A DNA stretch of 64,000 bases from an uncultured Bacteroidales bacterium (GTDB lineage: Bacteria; Bacteroidota; Bacteroidia; Bacteroidales; Paludibacteraceae): NCBI GenBank assembly GCA_900316005.1, contig ONBH01000006.1, positions 1-64,000 of the forward strand, written 5' to 3'. The notes under the pieces were generated by a model. It ran no database searches. It was not told where the DNA came from and was given only the letters and a program-made list of their open reading frames with translations. Numbering within the stretch: position 1 is the stretch's first letter; each line of letters begins with the position of its first letter. This document shows, one piece after another, positions 35,001 through 45,261 of the stretch. The translations under genes and the position numbers were made by a program.

Positions 35001-38000
35001 CATGGTTAACCATCAACTCAATGATAGAATCGCAACCGTGCGACGAGTAGAGCGTATCGTAGTAGATACCGGGTTTGGAGATAGTCAGACCATTGAAGTC
35101 GTAGTACTCACCCGGGCAGAGATTGTACATACGCGACTCGAATGACTTGCGGTAAACAACCAACTCGAGGCGGTAGATACTATCAGCACCATAGTAGGTC
35201 ATCTGTCTATCGAAATAGGTACCGGATGTCTCGTACGAGCGGTTGTGCCAGAGGTACGGCAGGTCGTTCTCGCAGACGGTATCGCGTTCGATGAAGTAAT
35301 AGCTGCGGTTCTCAATAAGGGTCAGCTTGTAGATGGAGTCACATCCACCAACAGTCTTGCAGCTATCCCAGTAAACGCCCGCTGAAGGTAAGATACGAAC
35401 GGCGCCGTCACGATGCCAGGTATAGGTCGAACCCGGATTGATGAGGTCGGTCTTCTCAAAGTAGAAGTCGGGATGGAAGGTCACTACATACTGTACTACC
35501 GAGTCACATCCGTGCAAGGTCTGCAGGGTATCGAGATAGATGCCGGCCTTGGTCACCGACTGACCGCGGAAACGGAATATCTCACCACGGCAGAGGTTGA
35601 TACGCGTGGAAGTGAAGGGAGCGGTATGGACTGTCAACTTGAGGCAGTAAACGGAGTCGCGACCCATGATGGTCTGCAGCGAGTCGTAGTAAACGCCCGT
35701 GGTCGAATAGTCGTGACCACGCCAACGGTACGGCAAGCTGTCAGGCTCATTGGCGCAGAACTCACGTACGGTCTCGAAGTAATAGTAGTCGTTCTGTACC
35801 AGGAAGAGGCGGTAGATAGAGTCGCAACCCAATACAGTACGGCAGCTATCGAAATAGGTACCGGGTTCTGTGAGATAGACAGGCGAACCATTCTTGTGCC
35901 ACAGGTACTGACCACCGGGATTGAGGTATGCCTGTTCCTCGAAGAAGAAGGAGGGGTTAACAGTCACAATATAACGTACGATACTGTCACAGCCGTCAAT
36001 AGTAAACATCGTATCGGTGTATATACCCGGGTTCGTAACCGGCTTGCCGCGGAAGAAGTAGCTCTCACCCGGGCAGAGGTTGATACGTACCGAAGTTACA
36101 GGCGCTTCATGTATAGTCAGTTTGAAGCAATATACAGAGTCCGCACCTTGACGCGTCTTGAGCGAGTCGTAGTAAACACCCGTTGCATTGTAGTAGTTAC
36201 CACGCCAGAGATACGGCAGGCTGTCCACCTCGTTGGCGCAGAATTCCCGTACGGTCTCGAAGTAATAGTAGTCGTTCTGTACCAGGAAGAGGCGGTAGAT
36301 AGAGTCGCAGCCCTGTACGGTACGGCAGCTATCCCAGTAGGTACCCGGCTTGGTGAGCGTGACATTGAAGCCATCGCGATGCCACAAGTACGAACCACCG
36401 GGATTCAGATACTGTGTCTCCTCGAAGTAGAAGGACGGATTGAGCGTCACTACATATTGAACGATACTATCGCAACCGCTGAGCGTATATAGCGTATCAC
36501 GGTAGATACCCGGTTCAGCGATTTGTTTACCACGCATATAGAAGCTCTCACCCGGACAGAGGTTGATACGTGTAGAGGTGAAGGGAGCATCCAGAATGGT
36601 CAAACGCAAGCAGTAAACGGAATCGGCACCGGTGATGGTCATGAGCGAGTCGTAGTAAACACCCGTAGTGTTGTAGTAGCGCTCACGCCAGAAGTACGGC
36701 AGGCTGTCGGCCTCGTTGGCACAGAAGGTTCGGTTGGTCTCGAAGTAGTACTCATCGTTCTTCATCAAGTAGAGTTTGTAGACGGAGTCACAACCGTGAA
36801 CGGTCTGGCAACTATCCCAATAGACTCCGGGTTTGGTATAGGTCTTACCATGCCAGTTGTAGGTACCATCGGGGTTGATATACTCATGCTGCTCGATGAA
36901 GAAGGTGGGTACGAAGTTGACTACATAGTGGATAATCGAGTCGCAACCCAGCTGTGCAATCAGCGTATCGGTGTAGATACCGGTCTTGGTCACCGGTTCG
37001 CCACGGAAGTAGAAGGGTTCGTTGTTGCAGACAAAGAGTTCCTGGTACTGCTCGTAGGCCGGACGCACCTCTACGCGCAACTCAACTACGCTGTCGCAGA
37101 AGAAGTTGCTCATCAGGTGCGACTTATACACGCCTGCGGTGTCAATGCGCTGACCGTTGTAGAGGAACGGCAGTTCATTGGAGCAAACCAGGGTATCTAC
37201 AATCGTATATTCGCCCAGAACCTGCTGAATCTCGAATCGGTACATCGAGTCAGGATAGTTCTTAGACATGTCGGTATTGAACGGTATGGAATAGTGACCG
37301 GGCTCCTTGTAGTAACGGTCGAAAATCCAGATACTGTCATCCGGGCAGAGCGGCCACCAGTCTTCCTCCGAGCACTTGGGCATCAGATAGAGGGTGAAGC
37401 TATAGGTGCTGTCGCAACCATCGGGGGTACGATAGTACTCCTCTATCACGGTGTCACGCCAGAAGGTGATGGTCTCACCATTGTGGTTCCATTCGTACGG
37501 CAGACTGTCGGGGCAGATAGCAACGACGGTGTCGTTATGAATGGTGCGGTGGAAGGTGATATTGATTTCGTAGATTGAGTCACAGCCGTAGATGGACGTC
37601 AGGCGGTCAAAGTACCTACCCTCGTACGTCAGCACCTGATTGTGCCATAGGAAGGTGTCCTCTTCGCAGACATTCTTCTCTTCGTAGAAGTAATAGGTGG
37701 GATAGAAGTCATAGACTACGTAGCTGACTTTGGGGCATCCGTACATATTGTAGGTAGTATCAGTGAAGATACTGGTCTCGGTGATGACGGAGTCGCGATA
37801 GGTCTCGGTGGTACCATGACATACCCATATGGTATCGTAGCTTACCTCATAGGGATAAACCGTCAGGCGCAACTCATAGACGGAGTCGCAACCGATAGCA
37901 CCCGATCGGGTACGGAGGCTGTCGAAATAGGTTCCGGTCTCGAACAGGTATTTATTATGCCATACGTACGGTGCCTCATTGGCACAGATGGTATCAAAAT

Positions 38001-41000
38001 CGAGTTGGTAGAAGGGCTCTGTGAGCGTCAGTTCCAAGCGATAGATACTGTCGCAACCTACGACGCCGGCCTGTGTCTTGAGCGAATCGAAGTAAACACC
38101 GGTCTTATTGAGCAATTGACCATGCCATTCGTAGTAGTCACCCTTGCAAATCTGCTTCTTCTCTTCGAACATATACGAGCGTGCGTAGTCGATGACAATC
38201 TTATAGACGGAGTCGCAACCGTGGATGGTCTTGAGCGAGTCGTAATAGATAGTCGGTTCGTAGAAGATAGTATCCTTGTAATGGTACGGGAATCCGTCTG
38301 AGCAGAGCTCAATGCGCTCTTCGTAGTTATACGACGGATAAACGGTCAAGTTCAACTCGTAGATGCTATCGTAGCCGAAGCGGGTACGCTGACGGTCGTA
38401 GTAGATACCCGAAGTCTCGTAGAAGGTGCCGTGCCAGTAGTACGGTCCGTCATTCTCGCACCAGAGGATGCTGTCCTTGTTGTAGAACGTAGGTAGAACG
38501 GTCAGGTACAAACGATAGATAGAGTCACAACCCTGATAGGTCTTGAGCGTCTCCTCATAGGTACCGGGCGTGCTATAGAACTGACCACGCCATTCATAGG
38601 TCTCCTGATCCGAGATAGTCACGGTATCCACATAGAGGTAAGACGGTGTCCAGTTGAGTACCAAGCTCTCGATCGAATCGCAACCATGGATGGATACCAA
38701 GGTATCGAAGTACTGACCGGGAGCCGTAATGGGTTTACCACGCCAATGATACTCTCCGCCGTAGCAGATGGTATCTCTATACTCGTGGTAATAGCTCTCA
38801 TAGACGGTCAGGGTCAGGCGATAGACGCTATCAGCACCGGCAAAGGTCGAGAGGCTGTCGAAGTAAACACCCGTCTGGTAGTAGTACTTATTGCCGTGCC
38901 ATATATAGGGCAGATTCTGCGTGCAGATAGAGGCCTCTTCCTCGAAGTAGTAAACCGGATTCTTGTGCAAGGTCAGTTTGTAGATCGAGTCGCAACCCGT
39001 GACTGTCTTGAAGTTATCGTAGTAAACACCCTCGTGGGTATAGGTCTTCTCGCGCCAGTAGTAACTGCCTCCGGGATTGAACGAAGCGTCGGTCTCGAAG
39101 AGGTAAGTCGGATCGGGTTCGAAGACATATTGTACGATACTGTCGCAACCGCTTACGCTCAGCATCGTATCGCGGATGATACGTGCGTCGTAGAAATGCT
39201 GGTCGCGGAAGGTAGCGCCGTCCGATTGGCAGAAGGCTACATGTACCTCCGTGTAGTAGGTAGGCTGTACGGTCAGAGCGTGACGGTAAACGCTGTCGCA
39301 ACCGTCTACGGTCTTGCAGCTATCCCAATAGATGCCGCTCTCGTAGTAGTTCTTGCCGTGCCATACATGCGGCAGTTCGCTCTCGCAGATGACCACGCTG
39401 TCGGCCTCATAGAAACGCTCGGCGATACGAACATGCAGTTCGTAGATGGAGTCGCAACCATGAATGGTGCGCAGGCGGTCGAAATACGTGCCGGCGTGGT
39501 TGATACGCTGGCCGTGCCAGGTGTCTTCATCGCCGTCACAGAGGGTCATCATCTCCTCGAAATGATAGGTGGGAGCCCAGTTCAGTACCAGTTTGAATAC
39601 CGAGTCGCAACCGTCCTTCGTAATCAATGTATCATAGTACACACCTGCCTCGGTATATTGCTGGCCACGGAAATAGTACTCGGGATTGTGGCAGAGGATA
39701 TCGGATTTCTCGATGAGATAGGTAGGCATGACGGTCAGGGTGAAGCGATATACGCTGTCGCGACCGACAAAGGTCTTCAGGCTGTCGTAGTAAACGCCGG
39801 TCTCATAAAAGTATTTGTCGTGCCAGATATACGGCAGGTAGTTCTGGCAAACGGTGTCCGCTTCATCGAAGTAGTAAACGGGGTTCTCATGCAATGTCAA
39901 CTGGAAGATGGAGTCGCAACCGTTGACTGACTTCAGGCTGTCATAATATACGCCGCGCTCGCGGAAAATACGTCCGCGCCATTCGTAACGGCCATTTTCG
40001 TTGAGTTGGGCATCCGTCTGGTAGAAATACCTCGGTACCTGCGTTACCCAGAGTCGGAAGATCGAGTCGCAACCCGTACGGGTATAGAGCGTATCGAGAT
40101 ACTCACCCTGTTCGGTAATGGTCATACCGCGGTAGTTGAGCGTCTCGCCGTAGCATATCTGCAGATACTCGTCGATGACATAACTCTTGTTGACCGTCAG
40201 GTTCAAGCAATAAACCGAGTCCATACCGTGCACCGTCTTGTAGCGCTGGTAGTACCGACCGGTATGCGTATAGGTATTACCGTCGCGCCAGGTGTAGGCA
40301 TCCTCGTTGTCGCAACGAATCACATCATCTACGAAGAGATACGTCGGATATACATTGACGAGCAACTCATATACGGAGTCGCAACCCGAAACGGAGGTGT
40401 TGCGGTCGTAGTACGTACCGGCGGCGCTGATGCTTTGGCCGTGCCATGTAATAGTCTGATTATCAGCCAGATCGATGGTATCACGATAGTAGTACGACGA
40501 ACCGATATTGACAATCAACTTGAAGGTGCTGTCGCAACCGTGTACCGTAGCGAGATGGTCGGTATAGATGCCGGCGGTGGTGATGGTCTGACCGCGCCAG
40601 TTGAGCGTCGTACCGGGGCAGAGCTCCTTGTACTCGGTAAAGGTATAGTCAGGATGAATCGTCAGACGCAGCACGAAGGTACTGTCGTAGCCGTCCACAG
40701 TGCTATAAGTCTCGTAGTAATTACCGCTCACGCTATAGTCCGAGCCACGCCAGTTGTAGGGAAGATCAGCAGGACATACCTCCACAACCTCCTCCTTTAT
40801 ATATATCGCGTGCACGCGCGCGGTGAGTTCGTAGATCGAGTCACATCCGCGGATGGTCTGCTGACGATCATAATACGTACCGGCATCACGAATGAGCTGT
40901 CCGTGCCAATAGATGGTCTCGTCGTTGGTCAGGTCAATGGTGTCGCGGTAGTAGTAATTGGGAGCCTCGTTGAGGATGATGGTATAGGTGCTATCGCAGC

Positions 41001-44000
41001 CAAACTCGGTCATATAGTCTCTGTCATACGTACCGGGCACATCCAGTTCCTCGCCGTGGAAGAAGAAGGTCTCACCCGGACAGAGTTGTGCCTGATATAC
41101 CTTATGGTAACTCGGCGCACGGTTGACTACCAGGCAGAAGATACTGTCGCAACCGGCACGGGTATGGATGGTATCGAAATAGACGCCCGGTTCGTAGTCC
41201 TGGTCACGGAAATGGTACAATTCACCTTCGCATACCTCGCCATATTTATAGATAAGGTACTTGGAAGCGATATTCAGCGACAACTGCAGGATGGAGTCGC
41301 AGCCGCCGGACGACACGAGCGTATCGTTATAAATACCGGGCTCGGTCAGGATACGGTCGCGCCATTCATAACTATCACCCGGGCAAATCTCCATATACTC
41401 GGTGTGCACATAGATCGGATTAACCGTCAGGTCGAGGATATAGATGCTATCATAGCCGTGTACCGTGGTGTAACGATCATAATAGGTACCACTCACGGTA
41501 TAGGTATTGCCACGCCAGGTGTATGCTCCACCCTCGCACATCGTGAAGGCTTCGCGTTTGTAGAAGGTGGGATATACATCCAGTATCAGTCGCTGGATGC
41601 TGTCGCAACCGCTCAGCGAACCGATCGACTCTTCGTAGATACCCGGTTCGCTCAGCACACGACCGCGCCAGTTGTAGGTCTCGCGATCCGAGATCTGCAC
41701 GCGGGTCTCATAGACATACGACGGCAGATGGTTGACTACCAGCATATATACCGAGTCGCAACCTGTCGAAGCATAGAGGCTGTCGAAATAGACACCCGGC
41801 TTGGTGATGGTCTTACCGCGGAAATCAAAGGTCTGATTGGGGCAGATCTCAATCTGGTCGGGGATGAGGTAGTCGGGATTGACCGTCAGGGTCAGTTTAT
41901 AAACGGAATCAGTACCGTGGGCTGTGGGAACGGTATCGTAGTAGATACCCGACTCGTAGAGCATACGGTTGCGCCATGTATAGGGTGTCTCGTGATGACA
42001 GATAGTCTCCGTCTGCTCAAGGTAGTACACCGGATTCTCGTGCAATACAAGGCGATAGATTGAGTCGCAGCCGTTCGAGGTTGTATAAGTATCGTAGTAT
42101 ATACCGCCGTGATAATAGATATGTCCGCGCCATTCGTAGGATGTCATGCCATGCATCGAAGCATCGGTCTCGAACAGGTAGTTACGGGAGTTGCTGACGA
42201 TGTACATGATGACACTATCACAACCCGTATAGCTCGGTATCGTATCGTAGTACACACCGGGCTCGGTAATGACGGTCCATCTGAGCGACAGGGTCTGACC
42301 CGGACAGATGTCGAGGTACTTGGTGGAGATACGACGCGGATGAACCGTCAGGTTCAGGCGATATATCGAATCGTTACCCACGCGGGTCTTGAGGCTGTCG
42401 TAATAGGTACCCGAGGTATAGAGCAGACGGTTGTGCCACGAGAGCGGAGCGTCCATCTCGCAGATAGCGGTGTCTTTCTCGAAATAATAGGTCAGGTTTT
42501 CCGTTAGCGTCAAGCGGAAGATAGAGTCGCAACCCGAGGTGGTGCGCAGACTATCGTAATAAACGCCCGGCTTGGTATAGGTCTCGCCGTGCCAGGAATA
42601 GTTGCCATCGGTATTCATCGTAGCCGTTTCCTCGTAGAAGTACGACGGCGAGAAGTTGACGATGAGGCGGTGGATGCTGTCACAACCGTTGTAAGCCGTC
42701 AGGGTATCGTAGTAGATACCGGGCTTGGAGATAGCTACTCCACTCTTCATGTATGTCGTACCCGGACATATCTCCACATAATCTTCGCTATACGTAGGAT
42801 ACAATACCGTGAGCGACAGCACATAGACGGAGTCAGTACCGTGGGAGGACTCCATGAAGTCGAAGTAGAAGTCCTGGCTATAGAGCTTCTGACCACGCCA
42901 GGTATAAGGCAGGTCGTGCTCGCAGACGGTAGCTTGCTCGAAGATGTAGTAATCCGACCAGGCTTTCACGGTCAGAACATACACGCTATCGCAGCCATAT
43001 ACGGTCTTTTGCTCGTCGCGGTAGGTTCCGGCGGCAGTAATTTCCTGCCCGTGCCATTGTACGTGCATCGTATCATGTATGGCAATTGTATCGTAGAAGT
43101 AGTACGACGGACGCACATTGACGATATATTTGTCAATATGATTGCAGCCCTGCGCATTCTTGAGGGTATCGTAGTAAACACCCGTCTTGTTGATAGCGCG
43201 CGTACCGATATGGAAGCTCTCGCCCGTACAGATATTGACAATATGCTCCTCCATCTCGGCAGGGAGAACGGTCAGTGTCAGCACTTCCACGCTGTCGTAG
43301 CCATGTACGGTCAGCATATGGTTCTCATAGGTACCCGCAACATACAGGTCGCGACCGCCGAACTTATACGGCAGCTCGTTCTGACAAACCGTCGCTTCTA
43401 CGGGAATGCGATAGGTCGGCCACGTCTTCAGGTACAGGGTATAGGTACTGTCGCAACCCTGCGCGGTCTGATGGGCATCTTCGTAGTAGCCGGCCTCGGT
43501 CAGAGTCTTGCCGTGCCAGAGGTAGGTATCACCCTCGGCCATCGTGTGGTTCTCGCGGAACCAGTAACCCGGGATACGATTGACTATCACGGTGCGCACG
43601 CTATCGCAACCGTTGGAGGCAATCAACACATCGCTATAAACACCCGGCATCGTAATCGGCGTACCGTGGAACTCAAAGGTCTCGCCGTCGCAGAGGTTGA
43701 TATGCTCCAGCCATTCGTAGGTCTGACCTACCGTCAGGGTCATCTTATAGACCGAGTCCACACCCAGACCGGAGTAGAGGCTGTCGTAATAAACACCCGT
43801 GGTGAAGTAGTTCTTGCCGTGCCATACAAACGGCAGATCGCTCTGACAGGTGGAGTAGCTGGCCTCCACATAGAATACGGGATTCTCGTGCAGGGTCAGC
43901 TTGTAGATACTATCGCAACCCGATACGGTACGCAGGCTGTCGTAATAGACACCCGCCTGGGTATAGGTATTGCCACGCCATTCGTAACTACCGCCGGGAT

Positions 44001-45204
44001 TCATCTGTGCGTCACGCTCGTACAGGTAACTCGGCGTGACATTGACCGTGATGCGGCAGATGCTGTCGCAACCCAGGGTCGTACGAATGGTATCCCAATA
44101 TACGCCGGGCTTGGTCACAACGCGACCGTTATTCAGGGTCAGCGACTCACCCGGGCATATCTCGGCATAACGCGTCGAGTAATTGACGGCATGTACGGTC
44201 AGGGTCAGACGGTAGATACTATCGTTGCCCAGACGTGTCGTCAGGCTGTCGTAATAGACACCGGTGGTATAGAGCTGACGTCCGTGCCAGTTGTAGGGAG
44301 CATCGCTATAGCATATCTCGGCATGCTGTTCCTCGTAGTACGAAGGATTCTTGCGAAGCGTCAACTCGTAGATGGAGTCGCAACCGCTCACCGTGCGGAG
44401 GCTGTCGAAATAGACGCCGTCGCGCGTCAGCAGTTTGCCATGCCATGCGTACACACCGTTGTTATTGAGGTGACTCTCCTCACGGAAGTAGTAACTATGC
44501 GCCTCGTTGACAACGAGCACACAGGTACTGTCGCATCCCCAGCGGGAGAAGTGACTATCCCTATAGACACCCGGCGAAGTAATCGGCGTACCGTTCCACA
44601 TGAATGTCTCCCCCGGACACAGCTTCACCTGCAGATAGGTCACAGGGTGCTCATGCACCGTGAGTTGCAGGCGATAGACGCTGTCGGTCATCGCAGAGGT
44701 GGCATAGTAGTCGTAGTACGTGCCGGCACTCCATATCTGTCTGCCGCGCCACGTCAGAGGCAAATCATCGACGCAAGTCTCGAGCGACTCGTCGATGTAA
44801 TGCACTGCCTTCTGCAGCAGGGTCAGATGGTAGATACTGTCGCACCCCGAGGCGGTAAAGAGACTGTCGAAGTACTCTCCGGGCTCCGTGAGGTTGCGTC
44901 CGCGCCACCAATACTTGCCTCCGTTCTCGGTCAGACTGCCGGTCTGGTCGAGAAAATACATGTAACCGCGGTTCACGATCAGCGTATTGATGCTGTCGTA
45001 ACCATTCTCGGTGTACATCGTATCCAGGTAGATGCCGGGCTTCGTGATCAGATGACCGCGATAGTCCAGTGCCTGATTCGGACACAGTGTTCTGTAAATA
45101 GTCGGACCATAGACATAGGTACCTGTCTGTGCCTTGGTCGTCATACTCAGTACCATGAATAAGATCAAGAGTACTGTCTTTGAAAATGTATAGCGTGTTT
45201 TCAT
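32080..45204 (-). CDS. Giant secreted modular repeat protein (4374 residues)
   Basis: A signal peptide (MKTRYTFSKTVLLILFMVLS then MTTKAQ) starts at the ATG at 45204; an in-frame ATG 17 codons earlier is less likely. From about residue 30 to 4000 the protein is an array of about 50-55-residue modules, by my estimate roughly 75-80. Each has a W-R/H-G turn, G-x-Y-x-D and GCDSIY-x-L-x-L. They are arranged as triplets: module A has an early and a late Cys, module B only the late Cys, module C only the early Cys (its late position reads TDSVY, NDSIY, ADSVY and so on). The last ~330 residues are non-repeated and end in a beta-rich block (VPGYYLVVLQAEDGYTTTEK) resembling a type IX sorting domain. A surface adhesin or stalk is the likeliest role; no enzyme domain is seen. 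Confidence 0.85.
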   Translation of the reverse strand: MKTRYTFSKTVLLILFMVLSMTTKAQTGTYVYGPTIYRTLCPNQALDYRGHLITKPGIYLDTMYTENGYDSINTLIVNRGYMYFLDQTGSLTENGGKYWWRGRNLTEPGEYFDSLFTASGCDSIYHLTLLQKAVHYIDESLETCVDDLPLTWRGRQIWSAGTYYDYYATSAMTDSVYRLQLTVHEHPVTYLQVKLCPGETFMWNGTPITSPGVYRDSHFSRWGCDSTCVLVVNEAHSYYFREESHLNNNGVYAWHGKLLTRDGVYFDSLRTVSGCDSIYELTLRKNPSYYEEQHAEICYSDAPYNWHGRQLYTTGVYYDSLTTRLGNDSIYRLTLTVHAVNYSTRYAEICPGESLTLNNGRVVTKPGVYWDTIRTTLGCDSICRITVNVTPSYLYERDAQMNPGGSYEWRGNTYTQAGVYYDSLRTVSGCDSIYKLTLHENPVFYVEASYSTCQSDLPFVWHGKNYFTTGVYYDSLYSGLGVDSVYKMTLTVGQTYEWLEHINLCDGETFEFHGTPITMPGVYSDVLIASNGCDSVRTVIVNRIPGYWFRENHTMAEGDTYLWHGKTLTEAGYYEDAHQTAQGCDSTYTLYLKTWPTYRIPVEATVCQNELPYKFGGRDLYVAGTYENHMLTVHGYDSVEVLTLTVLPAEMEEHIVNICTGESFHIGTRAINKTGVYYDTLKNAQGCNHIDKYIVNVRPSYYFYDTIAIHDTMHVQWHGQEITAAGTYRDEQKTVYGCDSVYVLTVKAWSDYYIFEQATVCEHDLPYTWRGQKLYSQDFYFDFMESSHGTDSVYVLSLTVLYPTYSEDYVEICPGTTYMKSGVAISKPGIYYDTLTAYNGCDSIHRLIVNFSPSYFYEETATMNTDGNYSWHGETYTKPGVYYDSLRTTSGCDSIFRLTLTENLTYYFEKDTAICEMDAPLSWHNRLLYTSGTYYDSLKTRVGNDSIYRLNLTVHPRRISTKYLDICPGQTLSLRWTVITEPGVYYDTIPSYTGCDSVIMYIVSNSRNYLFETDASMHGMTSYEWRGHIYYHGGIYYDTYTTSNGCDSIYRLVLHENPVYYLEQTETICHHETPYTWRNRMLYESGIYYDTVPTAHGTDSVYKLTLTVNPDYLIPDQIEICPNQTFDFRGKTITKPGVYFDSLYASTGCDSVYMLVVNHLPSYVYETRVQISDRETYNWRGRVLSEPGIYEESIGSLSGCDSIQRLILDVYPTFYKREAFTMCEGGAYTWRGNTYTVSGTYYDRYTTVHGYDSIYILDLTVNPIYVHTEYMEICPGDSYEWRDRILTEPGIYNDTLVSSGGCDSILQLSLNIASKYLIYKYGEVCEGELYHFRDQDYEPGVYFDTIHTRAGCDSIFCLVVNRAPSYHKVYQAQLCPGETFFFHGEELDVPGTYDRDYMTEFGCDSTYTIILNEAPNYYYRDTIDLTNDETIYWHGQLIRDAGTYYDRQQTIRGCDSIYELTARVHAIYIKEEVVEVCPADLPYNWRGSDYSVSGNYYETYSTVDGYDSTFVLRLTIHPDYTFTEYKELCPGTTLNWRGQTITTAGIYTDHLATVHGCDSTFKLIVNIGSSYYYRDTIDLADNQTITWHGQSISAAGTYYDRNTSVSGCDSVYELLVNVYPTYLFVDDVIRCDNEDAYTWRDGNTYTHTGRYYQRYKTVHGMDSVYCLNLTVNKSYVIDEYLQICYGETLNYRGMTITEQGEYLDTLYTRTGCDSIFRLWVTQVPRYFYQTDAQLNENGRYEWRGRIFRERGVYYDSLKSVNGCDSIFQLTLHENPVYYFDEADTVCQNYLPYIWHDKYFYETGVYYDSLKTFVGRDSVYRFTLTVMPTYLIEKSDILCHNPEYYFRGQQYTEAGVYYDTLITKDGCDSVFKLVLNWAPTYHFEEMMTLCDGDEDTWHGQRINHAGTYFDRLRTIHGCDSIYELHVRIAERFYEADSVVICESELPHVWHGKNYYESGIYWDSCKTVDGCDSVYRHALTVQPTYYTEVHVAFCQSDGATFRDQHFYDARIIRDTMLSVSGCDSIVQYVFEPDPTYLFETDASFNPGGSYYWREKTYTHEGVYYDNFKTVTGCDSIYKLTLHKNPVYYFEEEASICTQNLPYIWHGNKYYYQTGVYFDSLSTFAGADSVYRLTLTVYESYYHEYRDTICYGGEYHWRGKPITAPGQYFDTLVSIHGCDSIESLVLNWTPSYLYVDTVTISDQETYEWRGQFYSTPGTYEETLKTYQGCDSIYRLYLTVLPTFYNKDSILWCENDGPYYWHGTFYETSGIYYDRQRTRFGYDSIYELNLTVYPSYNYEERIELCSDGFPYHYKDTIFYEPTIYYDSLKTIHGCDSVYKIVIDYARSYMFEEKKQICKGDYYEWHGQLLNKTGVYFDSLKTQAGVVGCDSIYRLELTLTEPFYQLDFDTICANEAPYVWHNKYLFETGTYFDSLRTRSGAIGCDSVYELRLTVYPYEVSYDTIWVCHGTTETYRDSVITETSIFTDTTYNMYGCPKVSYVVYDFYPTYYFYEEKNVCEEDTFLWHNQVLTYEGRYFDRLTSIYGCDSIYEINITFHRTIHNDTVVAICPDSLPYEWNHNGETITFWRDTVIEEYYRTPDGCDSTYSFTLYLMPKCSEEDWWPLCPDDSIWIFDRYYKEPGHYSIPFNTDMSKNYPDSMYRFEIQQVLGEYTIVDTLVCSNELPFLYNGQRIDTAGVYKSHLMSNFFCDSVVELRVEVRPAYEQYQELFVCNNEPFYFRGEPVTKTGIYTDTLIAQLGCDSIIHYVVNFVPTFFIEQHEYINPDGTYNWHGKTYTKPGVYWDSCQTVHGCDSVYKLYLMKNDEYYFETNRTFCANEADSLPYFWRERYYNTTGVYYDSLMTITGADSVYCLRLTILDAPFTSTRINLCPGESFYMRGKQIAEPGIYRDTLYTLSGCDSIVQYVVTLNPSFYFEETQYLNPGGSYLWHRDGFNVTLTKPGTYWDSCRTVQGCDSIYRLFLVQNDYYYFETVREFCANEVDSLPYLWRGNYYNATGVYYDSLKTRQGADSVYCFKLTIHEAPVTSVRINLCPGESYFFRGKPVTNPGIYTDTMFTIDGCDSIVRYIVTVNPSFFFEEQAYLNPGGQYLWHKNGSPVYLTEPGTYFDSCRTVLGCDSIYRLFLVQNDYYYFETVREFCANEPDSLPYRWRGHDYSTTGVYYDSLQTIMGRDSVYCLKLTVHTAPFTSTRINLCRGEIFRFRGQSVTKAGIYLDTLQTLHGCDSVVQYVVTFHPDFYFEKTDLINPGSTYTWHRDGAVRILPSAGVYWDSCKTVGGCDSIYKLTLIENRSYYFIERDTVCENDLPYLWHNRSYETSGTYFDRQMTYYGADSIYRLELVVYRKSFESRMYNLCPGEYYDFNGLTISKPGIYYDTLYSSHGCDSIIELMVNHATTYVTERQLQICKDDTLRVMPGVVITRPGIYYDTLRTIAGCDSIFRYVVNVAESFFIDRHASMNPGATYEWHHCGVPVMLTEPGIYWDSCRTVSGCDSIWRLELSVSQEYCFREDKHICLNDEDYPYFWHGKTLYDSGTYYDSLYTFKGRDSVFVLNLTVDSIYIRDEQVFICKGDTFYLGGKPYTDRGTYCDTLLSSVGCDSIIRLHLNHYQTYKYVEYREYGINDVHEWQGLNITHTGIYTKRYGTIYGCDSIYELHATVYQAAYNDTIIEVCYGDIFYLNGTRIRSNGDYYDTLRTDYGQDSIVCYHVRFHDEIPTTIIPVGICDGDTLYINGQKIYQAGTYEETFLSRVTGCDSVVRHIVNKYQTYHFEERYSFCENTVFEWPNHPNPLRPGTNFVFDRPGVYYDSCLTINGCDSIYTIYLTGKGFVEIDTTILVCYDELPYEHNGVQYWDRDSTFHDTLHSVNGCDSIRHIHYIRTTKCSEYETSYYCENELPVFDSTTITKSGSYRFQQWTNEGLDSVYRTIIKIVPTYVDTIPLTECDSVVFDGHVFRTSTASPYAFRYQSVYGCDSTVYVNVVVNKSSRDRQDETFATIFDFDAPYYWYSVDGTKLGEYSASGNYEVVGNTPEGCDRFYELHLNVIHTDTLIDIQDLVYCKGDSTGLSVYGHTYYPTENMEVTYLDTNRIKGISIVYKSYITVLEPTKLTDIYLPDGSICGDSYEFSLGFHVTGSMPQTYRVEFLDTYASQYELPGSTGQVDATGIITVPMNHDHNCFVTPNYYHVRLTVDNVACGSVYMDTVLLIKYPSWIIEQNWNNVVAVLNNQTINAQTYCGNYEFSSIEWFINDVSAGTSDYLYTADNSIINKYVHAELVRQGETQAIPTCPILIRDTDHRGGQYGVRPNAAPQREPDVTIVAPKKGEYYVFDAAGYRCGNGAFYEGETPMALPSVPGYYLVVLQAEDGYTTTEKVVIY

Positions 45205-45261
45205 ATTCAAAAGGATTCGAATTTTTAATTTATATTCTTCATTTCTAATTTTCAATTCGAA

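Noticed and set aside
32650..45162. Long plus-strand open frames opposite the giant gene (for example 40006-42063 and 42589-45162, up to 857 codons)
   Set aside because: They mirror the repeat modules of the minus-strand gene in one phase, have no promoter or start context, contain no recognisable domain and vary in length with the repeats. They arise from codon bias of the Tyr/Asp/Ser/Thr-rich modules.
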